64,000 nt of DNA from Bimuria novae-zelandiae CBS 107.79 (taxonomy: Eukaryota; Ascomycota; Dothideomycetes; Pleosporales; Didymosphaeriaceae), in the NCBI GenBank assembly GCA_010015655.1, contig ML976707.1, positions 62,001 to 126,000 on the forward strand, given 5' to 3'. The number at the start of each line of letters is the position of its first letter. Position 1 is the first letter of the stretch. The notes beneath the pieces are model-generated. The model worked only from the letters and a program-made list of their open reading frames with translations, was not told where the DNA came from and did not search any database. Positions 22,333 through 34,022 of the stretch are shown piece after piece. The position numbers and the translations under genes were made by a program.

Positions 22333-25024
22333 ACCCCCGCTCTGGACACCATCCTCGGCACGGCTATACCTTCAGTGTCATAAACACCCTGGCGGCATTA
22401 TGCCATGCGCATGCGCGTGTTTCGTTTTGGTTCGTTTCGTTTCGCACCGCGTTCATTGCATGAACGCATGAAGTGTGTGGGTCAGGCATGCCTGCACATC
22501 GTTTCCTTCCCCGCACACACTTGTTACCCCTCTTCACCACTCTTTACCCCACACCACCCATCTCTTTTCTCAATCCGTTACACATCGCTTCTTCCATCAG
22601 CCGGGTTTGGCATTCTCGGTTTCACGCATGTCTTCGCACTGCCTTGCTCGGCGTTCATAGGCGTTCCACAGTCCCCCCTGGGGGCTACGATACCCTTTCC
22701 TACCCTACTTTTCTCGACTTGTTTTCTTATTACAAATTGGTGGCTCACTGGGGTAATATCTGAGCAGTTTTTATTTATTTTGTCGCTGAGTCTGAGTTTT
22801 GCATGGTGGACACGCGCGAGTATCGCGTGCTAATGAGTGTGCGTTATGATATCCGCAGGCGTGGTTACGGCCGACGTTTAGCAGTCTTAGTGTTAGTCGA
22901 GAGCAAGTGCGTATGGGCATTGTCGACGGTGGAGAAATGGTAATTTATTGTTCACACATTGTGTTGAGTATAGTGCTTGCATGTGTGGTGTCTCTGGATT
23001 GGTAACTGTAACCTTCCCGCGTTGGGTTGTGTGATTGAACATAGGCCCTGGTTCCCTGGTGGTGACGCGCATAAACCTGGACAGGGTCCTGCAAGGGACG
23101 AACTGGAGGCCCTGCCCTGCAGCTGGAGCGAGCTTGTGATGTTGCGTAATCAATCGCTGCGTCACTGCCAGTGCCAACGACCGTGGAGGCTTTGCAGCAA
23201 TGCAATCTTCCATCCGGATGTCGTTTATCTTGTTCTGTGGATCTGGAGTGAGTGAGGCACAGCAGCCAAGAGCATGTCTCGAGGTCGCGCCGTCTTCCGT
23301 GCGCTATCCATATTTGATGATAGCGTTCACCGCCACCGACAATGGAGTCGTCGAGGCATTGCTACACCGTTCGTCGCGCTCGGAAGTGCTGGATTCGGGA
23401 AACTGTTAAGAGCCTGGCTCAACGAGGTTCATTGCTGTCTTCCGTGCGCACTCCGCTGCGAGTTAACTCCTGCCTTGGAGGGGAGGTGCCACTGCCAAGC
23501 TGCATCTCGCGCGAACGACATTGCCCGAAAGGATCCTCAGAGTCTCAGACCTGCTTAGAGTAAAGTCTTTGAACTGAAGCTCCAGGCTCACAGTATCCTC
23601 ACAGTGAACGGTGACGCCGCAATCCCCTACCCTGTCTAGCACCTACAAGCTATCCACCTCAGCATTGAGGTGTACGCACGGGCGGCTTGGTGTGTATCCT
23701 CTTTTGCGGGAAGAGTGGACCTGCGCGGGATGCAAATGGCAGGACCGTTAGAGGGTCGTGTTTCGAAACGCGGACGCGGCACGGGAGACTGGGTTGGCAG
23801 CGCGATCGAGCGCGGGATGGAATGGGAGATATGGGAAATGACGAGCTGCGCTAGTCCGCTTCATGGAAGGGCCAGCTTGTTTGCAGGATCGTAAGATCGC
23901 GAGATATCGTGAGATGGCAGGAGAGCAGCTCGGTGTTGCTCGGAGACGCGAGTTGGACGAGCCGAGGTTATTCTACCCGGTACGTACCAACGGTGCTGTA
24001 TGCTGCGCACTCCCATTGCAGTTGCAGACAGACTTGATAGGAAAGTGGACCTACAGCCGAACGGACAGCACCTATTCCCATGTGGCGTTGACCGCCATCT
24101 CAAGCGAGCAAGGCTGTCCACCTTAAGGTTTCTGTGTAGGTCCATGCCCACCAAAACCTTCGAACACGCGAAGAAAACAAATGTGGAGCGTGCGGCTCTA
24201 TCCAACACAGGGCCCCCCAAACCTCGCGCCCCTGTCGCGCCGAGGCGTCGGTGAGGCAAGAAATAAATTGAGTTTGTGAACGCGTACCGCTCGCCTAGAC
24301 GTAGTACGATGGCGACGATCATAGCTGTCAACTTGAAACAGCCATGCGCCGGTTGTGAAGATAGACACGCGGGGTGCGCGGGTCGCGCGTGTGATGAAGT
24401 TTTCCGTGGAACTTTGTGGAAATGTGGTATGAATCGTGGGCATGTAGAAGAGTTGCAGTGGTAAAAAAAAAAGGCAGGTATAGGTCCACGCGTGACGCGA
24501 AAACACGTGGTTGCCGAAGTGGGAAGGCGATGATTAGCGGGCAACCGCAGTACCTTAGGTGCATGTGCCGAAGGACTTGTATAATAGCAAGGAAAGTTAT
24601 ACTCTGGTATCCGCATGATATTATATTGTATGCATCTCCGGGAGTGATGCGTGGAGCAAAGTTAGCTATACGGTGAATACGGTTACGAGCGGCGAAGCAT
24701 CCCAACCACCACGACCACGGTAATTCCAGAATCTGGGTAACTATCGCGTCGAAGCCGAACCGATGTCTTTGCTTCCTACGATTACTTGATGGATGATTAC
24801 GATCATGAAACCGTCAACGATAAAATCCGACACCGTGGATGAACATGTTGCCTCATCGGCTGTATTTCCAGCCCCGCATTGCAATTGCCGGTGGTGAGCG
24901 GAGTTGCTTCCACAGTATACACACATCCCACATCCATCAGATAACATCAATTGAGATCTACATTTCACCGTTCTATCCCTCTCAAACCTATCTGAAATCC
25001 TTTTCTTCGCGTGCGCACTTGATA
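22333..25024. other. Intergenic ~2.7 kb, no gene recognised
   Basis: No supported gene. The first part is presumably the 3' UTR of the 488-aa gene. Open frames at 23861-24616 and others are composition-driven and lack domain features. A 10-bp A-run occurs near 24463. The end contains the acetoacetyl-CoA synthetase promoter and 5' UTR, including a frame that is open back to an ATG at 24839. Confidence 0.4.
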
Positions 25025-27285
25025 ATGGCGTCCTCCCACCCCGTCCCGCGCAAACTATGGCAGCACCCCAACCCCAAATCCACAGCAATGTGGAACTTCA
25101 TGCATACCGCTAACACCAAACACAACCTAACCATGCAAACCTACCGTGACCTCTACGACTGGAGCGTCGGCCCCGACCGCACAGACTTTTGGACCGACAT
25201 GTGGGACGCCGCCGGCCTCATCTACTCAGGCACCTACAAGCAGGTCGTTGACACCACCAAGCCGATGGACAGCATTCCGCACTGGTTCGAGGGTACGTAT
25301 CTGAATTTCGCAGAGAACATCTTGTATTCAGCGGACCCGAACGATCCGTCTAAAACCACGACGCGGAATAAAGAAGATGGCAAGGTTGCGGTGACGGAGG
25401 TAAGGGAGGGGAACACCGAGGTTAGAGATATGACGTGGGGTGAGGTCAGGAGGGAAGTAAGTCTCCTGAGTAATTCGATGCGTATGAAGGGTGTGAAGAA
25501 GGGCGATAGGGTGGCGGTGGTGGCGAGCACGAGCTTTGATACTTTCATCTGCTTTATGGCGGTTGTGAGCTTGGGCGGGTTGTTTTCGAGTAGTAGTACG
25601 GATATGGGGTCGAAGGGGATATTGGAGAGGTTGCTGCAGATTAAGCCGAAGTACTTGTTTGCAGATGACTGGGCGGTGTATAACGGGAAGACGACGGATT
25701 TGAGGCCGAAGATTAGGGAGATTGTGGAGGGCATGGGCGGAGTGAAGGAGTTTGAGGGCGTGGTGTTGCAGCCTAGGTTTTTAGAGGGGCCGGCTGATGT
25801 GAGTGGTATACCAGGAGCGGTCACGCTGGAAGAGTATGTGAAGGCTGCGGCTGGGAATGAGGAATTGAAGTTCGAGCGAGTGGCGTTTCGGGATCCATTT
25901 GTGGTGGTGTACAGCAGTGGGACGACAGGCATACCGAAGTGTATCGTACACAGCGTAGGCGGAGTGCTCATAAGCATGTTGAAGGAAGAGAAGCTACACA
26001 AAGAGATAGGTCCCGACAGCGTCGTAAGTTTCCTCCCTACCCCAGTCATGAAATGCCAGCTAATCACCGCAGATACTGCAATACACAACAGTGAGCAACA
26101 CCCTGAAGACCCACTCTTTTTAAAGCTGACCGCAACAGACCGGCTGGATCATGTACCTCGTAAGCATCCAATCCCTCATCACAGGCAGTCGCTCCATCTT
26201 CTACGACGGCTCCCCCTTCATCCCCTCCCCCCAAGCCTTCCTCTCCATCCTCTCAACCCAGCGCGTCACCGACTTCGGCACCTCCCCACGCTACCTCCAC
26301 GAGCTCCAAAAACACAACATCATCCCGCGTAAGCAGTTCGACCTCTCCGCCCTCCGCTCCGTCTGCACAACCGGCATGGTCCTCTCCGACGCCCTCTTCG
26401 AATGGTTCTACGACACCGCCTTCCCGCCACCTGTACACCTCCGCAACATCTCTGGCGGCACCGATCTAGCAGGCTGCTTCGGCATCATGAACCCCCTCGA
26501 GCCTGTGTACGTCGGCGGCTGTCAGGGCCCCACGCTCGGCACGAAAATGGAAGTCTACGACAGCCTCATTGATTCTGGGCCCGGGCGTGCGGTGCCGCAC
26601 GGCGAGCCTGGCGAACTCGTCGCAACGGCCTCGTTTCCCAATCAGCCGGTGTTCTTCTGGGGCGATGAGTCGGGCGAGCGGTACCATAACGCGTATTATG
26701 CGCGGTTTCCGCATGTGTGGACGCATGGCGATTTTATCCAGTACCATCCGGTTACGGGGCAGGTTTTGTTTCTTGGAAGGGCGGATGGTGTGCTGAATCC
26801 AAGTGGAGTGCGGTTTGGGTCGAGTGATATTTATTCGGTGGTTGAGACGCACTTTTTAGAGGTGGCGGATAGTGTGTGCGTGGGGCAAAGGAGGTCTCAG
26901 GACAGCGATGAGAGTGTGATGTTGTTTTTAAAGATGAAGGATGGAGAGGTGTTCACGGAAGCGCTTGTTGAGCGGGTGAAGCGGAAGATTGGGGAGGAGA
27001 GGAGTAAGAGGCATATTCCGAGATATGTGTTTCAGACGTGGGATATACCGGTAAGTGAAGTTTTGTGATTCCACGAGGACTGTGATTAATTTGCTGTAGG
27101 CGACCGTAAATGGGAAGAAGGTCGAGCTGCCGGTTAAGCAGATCGTTAGCGGGAACGTCATCAAGCCGAGCGGGACGTTGGCGAATCCGCAGAGCTTACA
27201 GTTTTACTATCAATTTGCGAAGGTGGAGGATGTATTGGATAGAAGGAAGGTGGAGAAAGAAGACAGGGTAAAGAGCAAGTTGTAA
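25025..27285 (+). CDS. Acetoacetyl-CoA synthetase, 4 exons including an 18-nt micro-exon
   Basis: Activates acetoacetate with ATP and CoA to acetoacetyl-CoA, feeding ketone-body or leucine carbon into sterol and lipid synthesis; the family is cytosolic. Exons are 25025-26023, 26073-26090, 26139-27050 and 27100-27285, giving 704 residues. Introns are 49, 48 and 49 nt, all GT-AG. Splicing around the micro-exon restores DSV-ILQYTT-TGWIMYLV, the expected family segment. The AMP-binding P-loop YSSGTTGIPK starts near residue 296. The adenylate region is WTHGDFIQYHP, followed by FLGRADGVLNPSGVRFG. The A10 loop VNGKKVELPVKQ with the catalytic lysine is near 649-650. The N-terminal ACAS-type region (WQHPNPKSTAMWNFM) is present. 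The start at 25025 fits family N-termini better than the in-frame ATG at 24839. Length is slightly above that of relatives. Confidence 0.93.
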
Positions 27286-27502
27286 TGGTGTAGAAGATCC
27301 AGGGATGACTTGACGACGTTCACGATGTCAGATTAGCCATAAACAGAAGGAATTTAGTGAGACACATAGGGTAGTAGACCTCCATCTTCGGCTCCTGTGT
27401 TATTGGATAGTACACTGAAGTTATCCAGCTTCAGCAAGTACTATGGGTATTGTACTAGATGACACAAGAGCCAATCAGACCTTTAATAATCGCTTCGGCA
27501 GG
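27286..27502. other. Convergent intergenic 217 bp
   Basis: The synthetase on the plus strand and the membrane-protein gene on the minus strand converge here, so this short gap holds both 3' ends. No other feature is visible. Confidence 0.5.
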
Positions 27503-28794
27503 TTATAAAAACTGCTTTGCTCTCGTTGACTCGAGCAACATCTCATCGAAGGTGACCTCGTCCTCCTCGTTCAATAGGCCAACTCCGTTGTCCATGGTCC
27601 CCTTTACCTCCTCACTGCTCGCAGCAGCAGTCTTCGCTTCCGTCACGCTCCTAGTAATCGGCCTCCGTCCCACCACCATATTTTCGTCTTTGACCAATAC
27701 ATCCCCCTCATCCAGCAAGCCCAGCTTGACCAACTCCCATCTCACATGCCCCTCATTCTTCTCGTCATAGAACCGCAAGCCCACCCTTACAAGTGTCCTC
27801 TCCATAAACGCCTTCAACGTCGGCATCGTCGCCGCTATGAGCGCCATTTGCAGCTCCAATGTCGCCCACAACGCAATCTTCACATTAATCCGAAATAGAT
27901 CGGACGTGGTGTAGTATTCCTGCAACGTGAGCGTGCGCACAACAGCCGCGCACGCCGCGAACAGTCCTAGCCCCATCAGAAAGCACATGAATATCTTCTC
28001 GCGCCGGGGCCGTTTCAGTTTGCGGATGAACGTGATAGGGATGAAGCTGAATATCAGGTCCAGGGCGACTTGTATGCTGCTGAACATGATGATGTTCCCG
28101 TTGATGATGGAGCGACGGAAACACTGCACGCCCTTGAAGACGCGGGGGTCCCAGTACACGGAGAACGGCCGACACTGCAGGAATTGGAAACATGTTTGTA
28201 CGATGGCGGCCGCGATTGTAACGCCCATGATGAGATAGAGGAAGGAGCGCCAGGGTCGCGTCGGCTTGAGGCGGAAGAGTAGCAGTGCGACGGAGAGTTT
28301 GACCAGCGTGACGGCCCAGTACCAGAAGAGCTGGGAGATAAAGAGGAGGCGCATTGCAGCGGAGCGGCGCTTGCTTGGCACGAAGATGGTGCGGTGCCCG
28401 AGTCCGTTAAACACCGCGGCAGCGAGGATGAGATATTGGACTACTGCTAGGATCTGTGACTTCCTGTCAGCAAGAGCGTTCGCGGTGACGATGTGCATCG
28501 TACTGTGGCGGCTAGAACAGTCAGATCATCCGGCTTGATACGGTGCGCCGGTTTCAAACGGGACCAAAGTCGAGCGGCGAGGAGGCATATTGATATGAAC
28601 AACAGAGTGCCCCCCACACCGAGTAGAACTGGAGCCTGGTTCGTGTCGGCCGACTTGTTGCGGAACCGGTTTGGATTGAAGCTGGGTCTGGTATTGTTAA
28701 ATAAGGAGTTACTGGTGGGTATCTGCCCGAAGACCTCTCGGGTCCTGTCGACCGAGGTCGCTATGGGATCTGGAATCTCTAGAAAGCTGTCCAT
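27503..28794 (-). CDS. SAT4/rhodopsin-domain-like integral membrane protein, 2 exons
   Basis: Exons are 28504-28794 and 27503-28453 on the minus strand, 413 residues. The 50-nt intron runs from GTACG to CACAG, and splicing joins KPDDLTVLAAT to ILAVVQYLILAAA in frame. Start at ATG 28794 gives MDSFLEIPDPIATSV. Seven hydrophobic helices are visible, beginning VLLGVGGTLLFISICLL, then LAVVQYLILAAAVF, LFWYWAVTLVKLSVALLLF, LYLIMGVTIAAAIVQT, SIQVALDLIFSFIPI, IFMCFLMGLGLFAACAAV and LELQMALIAATMPTL. FYWYWA-like and Cys-containing loops (FLQCRPFSVYWDP) fit the fungal SAT4/PTH11-related rhodopsin-domain family. The C-tail is cytosolic and charged. Family members are often of unknown function; a receptor-like role is inference. 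Confidence 0.85.
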
Positions 28795-29685
28795 CGCTTT
28801 GGATCTCGTTTTCGGGCGGGATACGGTTGACTCAAGGCGCTCTTGATATTGCAGATGTAACGATAGACCTAGATATGAATGATAGTGTACATGCTGGCCC
28901 GCCAACACAGTATAGAGAATGGTTTTGTGAGCGTGTTATGGGATGTCGAGACCAGCTCGAAGTATTACGCGCTGACCAGAGTTCAAGCTGTGGGACCCGC
29001 GAAACTTCATTGCTGCTGACTTTGTCAGTCGTACAGTCCATCGGAAGTATCTCCTTGAGAAAGCAGAAGCCTTCGGCATATTGCATTCGAGATTCTGTTG
29101 TGCAACGCAAGTAGAGCGCCACTGGTTGTAAGCAGTCTCATTAGCGTTTCACCACACCACGCGAGCTTCGCTCATGCACCCCACAAAGCAGCACCTGCAA
29201 ACTCTATTACAATGATATAGCGAATTGCAGTGGTCGTTCAGGCGGGTATTTGTGGGCTGCACGCTTGTCACGGTTGAGAGCGCTCCCGGGAGACATTCGC
29301 CAACGATGACGTACAGGAAGTCTTACGGAACCCTGCTATTCTGGGGAACGGGTCCACACACTTGCCGGCCTCAAGATTCGTAAGGGTTCAATGCGAAGAG
29401 CGTCGAGTTGTACGGTGAGGGTCCGGATGCTGCACGTTTGGGGGTGCTCTAGAGTGGTGATTCGGTTTCCAAATCTCTAGCTCATGCCAAGTTGTCGCAA
29501 CGATGAGTTAATTAGCTCTAATGTGGAGAGCTCTAACTGCCTACCTACTCACTAAAGTTAGCGGGCTAGGTTTGAATTTATGTGCTAGTGACGCTGTCGC
29601 TTAGTGGAGTAAAAATTGTTGCCCGAACCATCGCACATGCACCCACAGCCACGTACACGAAGATAGAGCAAAATGAAGCGAAAAA
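28795..29685. other. Intergenic, no gene recognised
   Basis: About 0.9 kb of ordinary composition with short unsupported frames. It holds the promoter of the membrane-protein gene and the downstream flank of the tRNA gene. Confidence 0.4.
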
Positions 29686-29791
29686 AGCCCGACGTGGGGG
29701 TCGAACCCACAACCTTGAGATGCCATGTAATCGAATGATTAGATCGTGAATACTTAAGAGTCTCACGCTCTACCGATTGAGCTAGCCGGGC
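29686..29791 (-). tRNA. tRNA-Lys(CTT): tRNA-Lys (anticodon CTT) with 33-nt intron
   Basis: On the minus strand, the gene starts GCCCGGCTAGCTCAATCGG and ends with acceptor strand GTCGGGC plus a U discriminator. The D-arm GCTC/GAGC, anticodon stem TGAGA/TCTCA, T-arm GTGGG-TTCGACC-CCCAC and seven acceptor pairs (one G-U) all form. The anticodon CTT is at 29756-29758. A 33-nt intron (AGTATT...GGC) sits one base 3' of the anticodon, the canonical position. Mature length is 73 nt. A T-run follows on the transcribed strand, consistent with a Pol III terminator. Confidence 0.95.
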
Positions 29792-30489
29792 TTAATACCG
29801 GAAGCGATGAACAGTTCTATCACAATACAATATATATCTCAGCAATACAGGGTTTTTTCGGCTTCCACTCACTTTTCGGCGAGTCTGTGTGGAAAAAATT
29901 CTCGTTGCGTTGTGCGCCTGCTCGGGCAGAGCCGCTTCACTCTTCGCCGACCCCGCATTTCTAAAAATTCCTCCTCGATTGGTACACCAACAAACTGGAC
30001 CCAAACACTACCAGAACTCGCCAATATTGACCCAGACGATAACGATAAATGTTCCTGTCGTGATTTCCACTGATGTGTCTACACTGCCTGCATCTCTTCT
30101 TAACTGCTTGCACATTTGCGCATGATGATTGCTTCAGCCAGGCGGTGAGAGGAAGCGGTTGTCGCAACCAGACTATCCAACAATACCTAGTTATGTGAAT
30201 GCGAACAACCTGGTCGTAATGCAAACTCGCCTCCCACTTCTACAACAGCTGCGAATTTTGTGAAAGACAATGTGAATTCATTCACGTTGCTTATGATGGG
30301 ACGGCGAGTTACCTAGGTAGGTAGGGCACAGGTGCACCACGTAGGAAATTTCGACCTGTATCAGGGCTAACAGTGTCCTACCATTCTAGTTATTTTATTC
30401 AGTGCCATGATCTCCCAGCGCATGCCAGTAACCCTAGCCATTTGCGCGGCTCCATTCCATGCTTAACCTTCTTAAAATTATCTTGCATC
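29792..30489. other. Intergenic, no gene recognised
   Basis: Ordinary composition, with short unsupported frames. It contains the 5' flank of the tRNA and the 3' flank of the small gene at 30490-30795. Confidence 0.4.
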
Positions 30490-30795
30490 TTAGGCGGGGC
30501 CATCAGGTCTCGACCACCGCTCAAACACGCTCTTCCACTCTCTCAAATCATCTACCGCATCATTCAGAACCTTCTCATACTCTTTCATAGCCACCGCAGC
30601 TTTCTTCACAGCCTCCACAAGCTTTGCATCACTGCCAGTGTCCAGTTCGGCAGTCAGCGAGGATATGGTGCCGAGTCACTTTCCGTTCGCGGTCTCAAGC
30701 TTGTTCATAACTCTTATTATCTGAGGAATGTGGGTTCTTGTGAGTTCTTTGCGCACTTGCACATAGAGTTCGCTTCGGAGACTACGGCCGGACAT
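30490..30795 (-). CDS. Small helical hypothetical protein, 85 aa, 2 exons
   Basis: Starts at ATG 30795 with MSGRSLRSELYVQVRKELT. The frame meets a TGA after NGK, but a 48-nt GT-AG intron (30632-30679) with a CTGAC branch spans it. Splicing gives exons 30680-30795 and 30490-30631 and continues NDAKLVEAVKKAAVAMKEYE to ...WSRPDGPA. The product is highly charged and helical (heptad-like Leu/Val spacing), so a short coiled coil is likely. No signal peptide or known domain. The frame and codon sense on both sides of the intron favour a real gene over a pseudogene, though the in-frame stop would also fit a broken gene. Confidence 0.6.
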
Positions 30796-31292
30796 GGTTG
30801 TAAGTCAGGTTAGCCAGGTAGTAAACGCTAGCTTCCGAGATACTCTTTAGCGATAGAGCGTTATGAACTACAACGAAGCGGTCAACGGAGGTCATATAAT
30901 GAGAATGTGTTTGTAGGATAGTAAAAGGCGTATGAAGTGATTGTGGAAGCAATCCAACGTCGAGCTAAAGACTGTTAACCCTCTTCGCTGCTCACGTGGC
31001 TCGATTTCATGCGAATGAAAGCAAAATTTCAGCGACAAGATTTGGACAGCACAAAAACTGCTATGAACACCCAAGCATAGACCGGTTGAGTAGAAAAATG
31101 ACTGAGACGCAGAGCCACGCCTTACAAACGTGAGGCGTGCGACTACATATGGGAAATTAACCTAACTGTAAAAAAACAAAGATATAATTTGGTTATTTGT
31201 TTGTATTAAATAGTGACTTTCCATCATGCAAAAGTCATCCCAGCTTTCCATCCACTCTATCCATTCAGTAACGGCCTCTTCATATCAACATC
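30796..31292. other. Intergenic, no gene recognised
   Basis: About 500 bp between two minus-strand genes. It serves as 5' flank for the 85-aa gene and 3' flank for the 909-aa gene. Nothing else is visible. Confidence 0.4.
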
Positions 31293-34022
31293 TCAATGAG
31301 CCATATCATACAAACTCTCAAACACACCAAGCTCGCGCAATTTCTGGCCAGCGAGGAATAGAAGCACCGCAGCTGAAACGTAATCGGCCGGTCCGAGGGT
31401 TGATGCCCAGCTGTGAGTACTCACAGCTCCGGTTGTGTAGCACTGCCAGCCGCTGGCACAGCTAGCTGTAGGGAGCCAATACGTCGTATTTGGTCCGAAG
31501 AATCGGTCGGTCGGGAAGTTCGGGCTCATGGTGAAATTGGTGACGGATGTCTTCAGAACGAAAATGTCTTTGATGGGGACGTTGGGACAGTGCTCGCAGA
31601 CAGGGCCGGCGGAGAAGAGAAGTACTCCGATAGCGAAGCCGAAGAGTCCGTATTTCATAGACTTATTGTTCTTAGCAGTAGCGACGTAGTGTTGCGGCTC
31701 GGTGGCTTGGGCTGCGCCGCGGGTCTTGATGGACTTGTGCTTCACGTACCGCAGCAGAAGCGCAGAGCCAAGCAACATGCAGGACACCACAAGATGGGTC
31801 TTTGCAGACATATGATGTTCATGGAATGACGTAGTCACGATATATGCAAGGAATGTATAGTCGAGATATTCTCGGGCCGTAATGACGCATTTGAGGAAGT
31901 GCGAGCATTTACGACGGTTCTCCGCAGGTTCTAGAGGGATCTCAAAAGTTTGACCACCAGTTCCGTTAGTTTGGTCGGGAATTGTGAAGCTGATGACGGT
32001 CGGATCTGCAACAGACTGAGTACGGGTCATATCAGGAGGTTCTGCGAGTGTCAAGCTGGGATCGGGAAAGTCCTCGTCGGATGCTTCTGCGGTGGCAACG
32101 CCGTCGTTTCGGCCAATCTTGGACGCTGCCATGGGAGGTGTACCAGGCGATGCACTGTCAAATGCCAAATTGGTATCTCCAGCCTCGGTTGACTCCGAGT
32201 GTGTAGCTTCTTTGGGAGGCTCGACTGAATTCACACCTTGGGTGAGCAGGGTAGCGTCACGTAGAACAACTGGAGAGGCGTGCTGTTCCATCTGCGCAGC
32301 CGGGACGACTTCATCTGGCGGTACAGTGGATGCATCTTGGTCGGTGATCCCCAAGTGCTTTTGTAACTCCCGCATCTGATCATCCCATGTCACCTCGGGA
32401 TCTTCGGTGCGCCAATTAATGGAACGGACTAGTGTGATTGCTGCATGGATAATATGGGGCTCTGGGAAACCATTGCCGTTTGGTGCTGATTCGAACTCCT
32501 CAGATTGGGGAGGAGCAGGGCTGATGCTGTCACCGCTTGACTGGATCACAACGTCGTTATCATGGTCGACTGAGATTGGAAGATTGGAGATGGAATCGAT
32601 GGTATCGTCCGAATCGTAACTATCTTGATTCTCACCTGAGACAGTTTCATAATCTTCCGTGGGGCGCTCCTCTTGAGAAGAATGCTCCACGTCCAAGGTA
32701 TTGTCGAAGAGAAGATCAGAATCGTGGTTTTTATGAGGTAAGTGGCTAGAAACTGACGTACGAATAGCTCCCACAGAGCACTCAAGATTGTCGCTAGCAT
32801 CTTTCAAGTAGTCGTTATCCTCTGATTGACCGTTCTCAGAGCGATGGTCGAACCCAGAGATCACGTCAGACTCAAAGAAGGACTCAAAGCTGGCTTCTGA
32901 TACAAGTTCTGATCGAGAAGAGACAGCCGATATATTGTTGCTAGGAGATAAAAGAGGGTGTTCGGTTCTCAAATCAAGCGCGGCGTCTGTTTCAGACAGG
33001 GTTAGAGACTCCAAAGATGCGATAGAGTCTGCAGAAGAATTCTGAGCACATGATGTGCCGGTCGGCAACTGTTCATCCTCTTGAGAGGTTGAGCCGTCGA
33101 GAACTTCCTTATCGCCACAAGACATGCCAGTGTCGGGAATAGGAGACGGTGAAGCTGCAACGAAGTTCCAACGGACGGCAAGTTGTGAAACACGTTCGTG
33201 GTCGTACTTGAGGAAGTATTGCACGGCACGCTGGTAATCTTCGTAAGTCCCTCCTAAAGGAGGTGTCGGCGGACGGTCAAGCTTGGGATCGGTTTTGCCG
33301 CGAGCACCGAATAAGGACGCGAGAAATCCTGGCTTGTTGGAGCTCGGAACAAACTCGTTCATATCGTCCGTGGGACGGATAGTCTTTGACGTTGGACTGG
33401 GAGGGTGAACGGTCTCAAATGAGAATTCGCCTGAATCGTTGTCGTCGGAGACTGGTCGGAGAAACTCCAGCTTCTTCTCGGTTTCGTCGGCGCCCGTCTT
33501 GTACGACTCGGGAGCACGCATCAGCTGCTCGATCGATGCCTCTTGGATTTCCTGCTTGGAAAGGGCAGGGAGACCGTTGGTGCGGGAAGCCAGATCTTCG
33601 ACAATCTCATCTCGGAGCAAAACCCAGCCATCCTCCGCGAAATCAAGCCGTAGTTTCTTTGGCATATTGGCAGAGGTTGTTTGTGCATTCGCTTGATCCT
33701 CTTTAGCAAGCTTCTCTAGATTAAGACGGGTTTCCGTGAAAGGCGCTTTCTTCTTATCCGAGCTATGCTGCTCAAGTCTTTGGACATCATGTAAGAGCTC
33801 CGTTCGCTCTTTCGGATCGAACGTCTTGAGTGCCTGGTCAGAAATAGGGTGAACGGCAGCAATCCCACGGTTGCTGCACTCGAAGACATAGACACGATAA
33901 GAAAAATCGTTCTTCATTTCAGCCAGTGTGGGGTGGGCTTCGGTGGTCAACGGCAGGATGCGCGCCTTTTTGGGAGTGTTCTGCGCCTTGTCGGCGAGGA
34001 GAACAGGAGACATCACTACCAT
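31293..34022 (-). CDS. Large acidic Ser-rich protein with C-terminal membrane segments, 909 aa
   Basis: One uninterrupted exon from ATG 34022 (MVVMSPVLLA; a second ATG is at 34013). Residues about 40-300 are a charged, structured-looking region (VYVFECSNRGIAAVHPIS; GWVLLRDEIVEDLA). The middle third is acidic, Ser/Asp/Glu-rich and probably disordered. The C-terminal ~200 residues carry about four hydrophobic helices, near 720 (LDYTFLAYIVTTSF), 745-762 (LVVSCMLLGSALLLRY), 790-807 (GLFGFAIGVLLFSAG) and 876-893 (VSAAVLLFLAGQKL). A Cys-containing, N-glycosylation-rich loop (FTMSPNF; PNTTYW) sits between the last two. Overall a membrane-anchored protein with a long N-terminal domain. I do not recognise the family; nuclear-envelope or ER residency is possible but unproven. 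Confidence 0.75.
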   Translation of the reverse strand: MVVMSPVLLADKAQNTPKKARILPLTTEAHPTLAEMKNDFSYRVYVFECSNRGIAAVHPISDQALKTFDPKERTELLHDVQRLEQHSSDKKKAPFTETRLNLEKLAKEDQANAQTTSANMPKKLRLDFAEDGWVLLRDEIVEDLASRTNGLPALSKQEIQEASIEQLMRAPESYKTGADETEKKLEFLRPVSDDNDSGEFSFETVHPPSPTSKTIRPTDDMNEFVPSSNKPGFLASLFGARGKTDPKLDRPPTPPLGGTYEDYQRAVQYFLKYDHERVSQLAVRWNFVAASPSPIPDTGMSCGDKEVLDGSTSQEDEQLPTGTSCAQNSSADSIASLESLTLSETDAALDLRTEHPLLSPSNNISAVSSRSELVSEASFESFFESDVISGFDHRSENGQSEDNDYLKDASDNLECSVGAIRTSVSSHLPHKNHDSDLLFDNTLDVEHSSQEERPTEDYETVSGENQDSYDSDDTIDSISNLPISVDHDNDVVIQSSGDSISPAPPQSEEFESAPNGNGFPEPHIIHAAITLVRSINWRTEDPEVTWDDQMRELQKHLGITDQDASTVPPDEVVPAAQMEQHASPVVLRDATLLTQGVNSVEPPKEATHSESTEAGDTNLAFDSASPGTPPMAASKIGRNDGVATAEASDEDFPDPSLTLAEPPDMTRTQSVADPTVISFTIPDQTNGTGGQTFEIPLEPAENRRKCSHFLKCVITAREYLDYTFLAYIVTTSFHEHHMSAKTHLVVSCMLLGSALLLRYVKHKSIKTRGAAQATEPQHYVATAKNNKSMKYGLFGFAIGVLLFSAGPVCEHCPNVPIKDIFVLKTSVTNFTMSPNFPTDRFFGPNTTYWLPTASCASGWQCYTTGAVSTHSWASTLGPADYVSAAVLLFLAGQKLRELGVFESLYDMAH

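Noticed and set aside
23861..24616. 251-codon minus-strand open frame
   Set aside because: No domain, odd composition including a Lys/Phe run from an A-tract, and overlapping frames of equal length on the other strand.
30671..30680. Small gene as a pseudogene with a nonsense codon
   Set aside because: A short intron with all splice signals removes the stop and keeps the frame; the pseudogene reading stays possible but is less likely.
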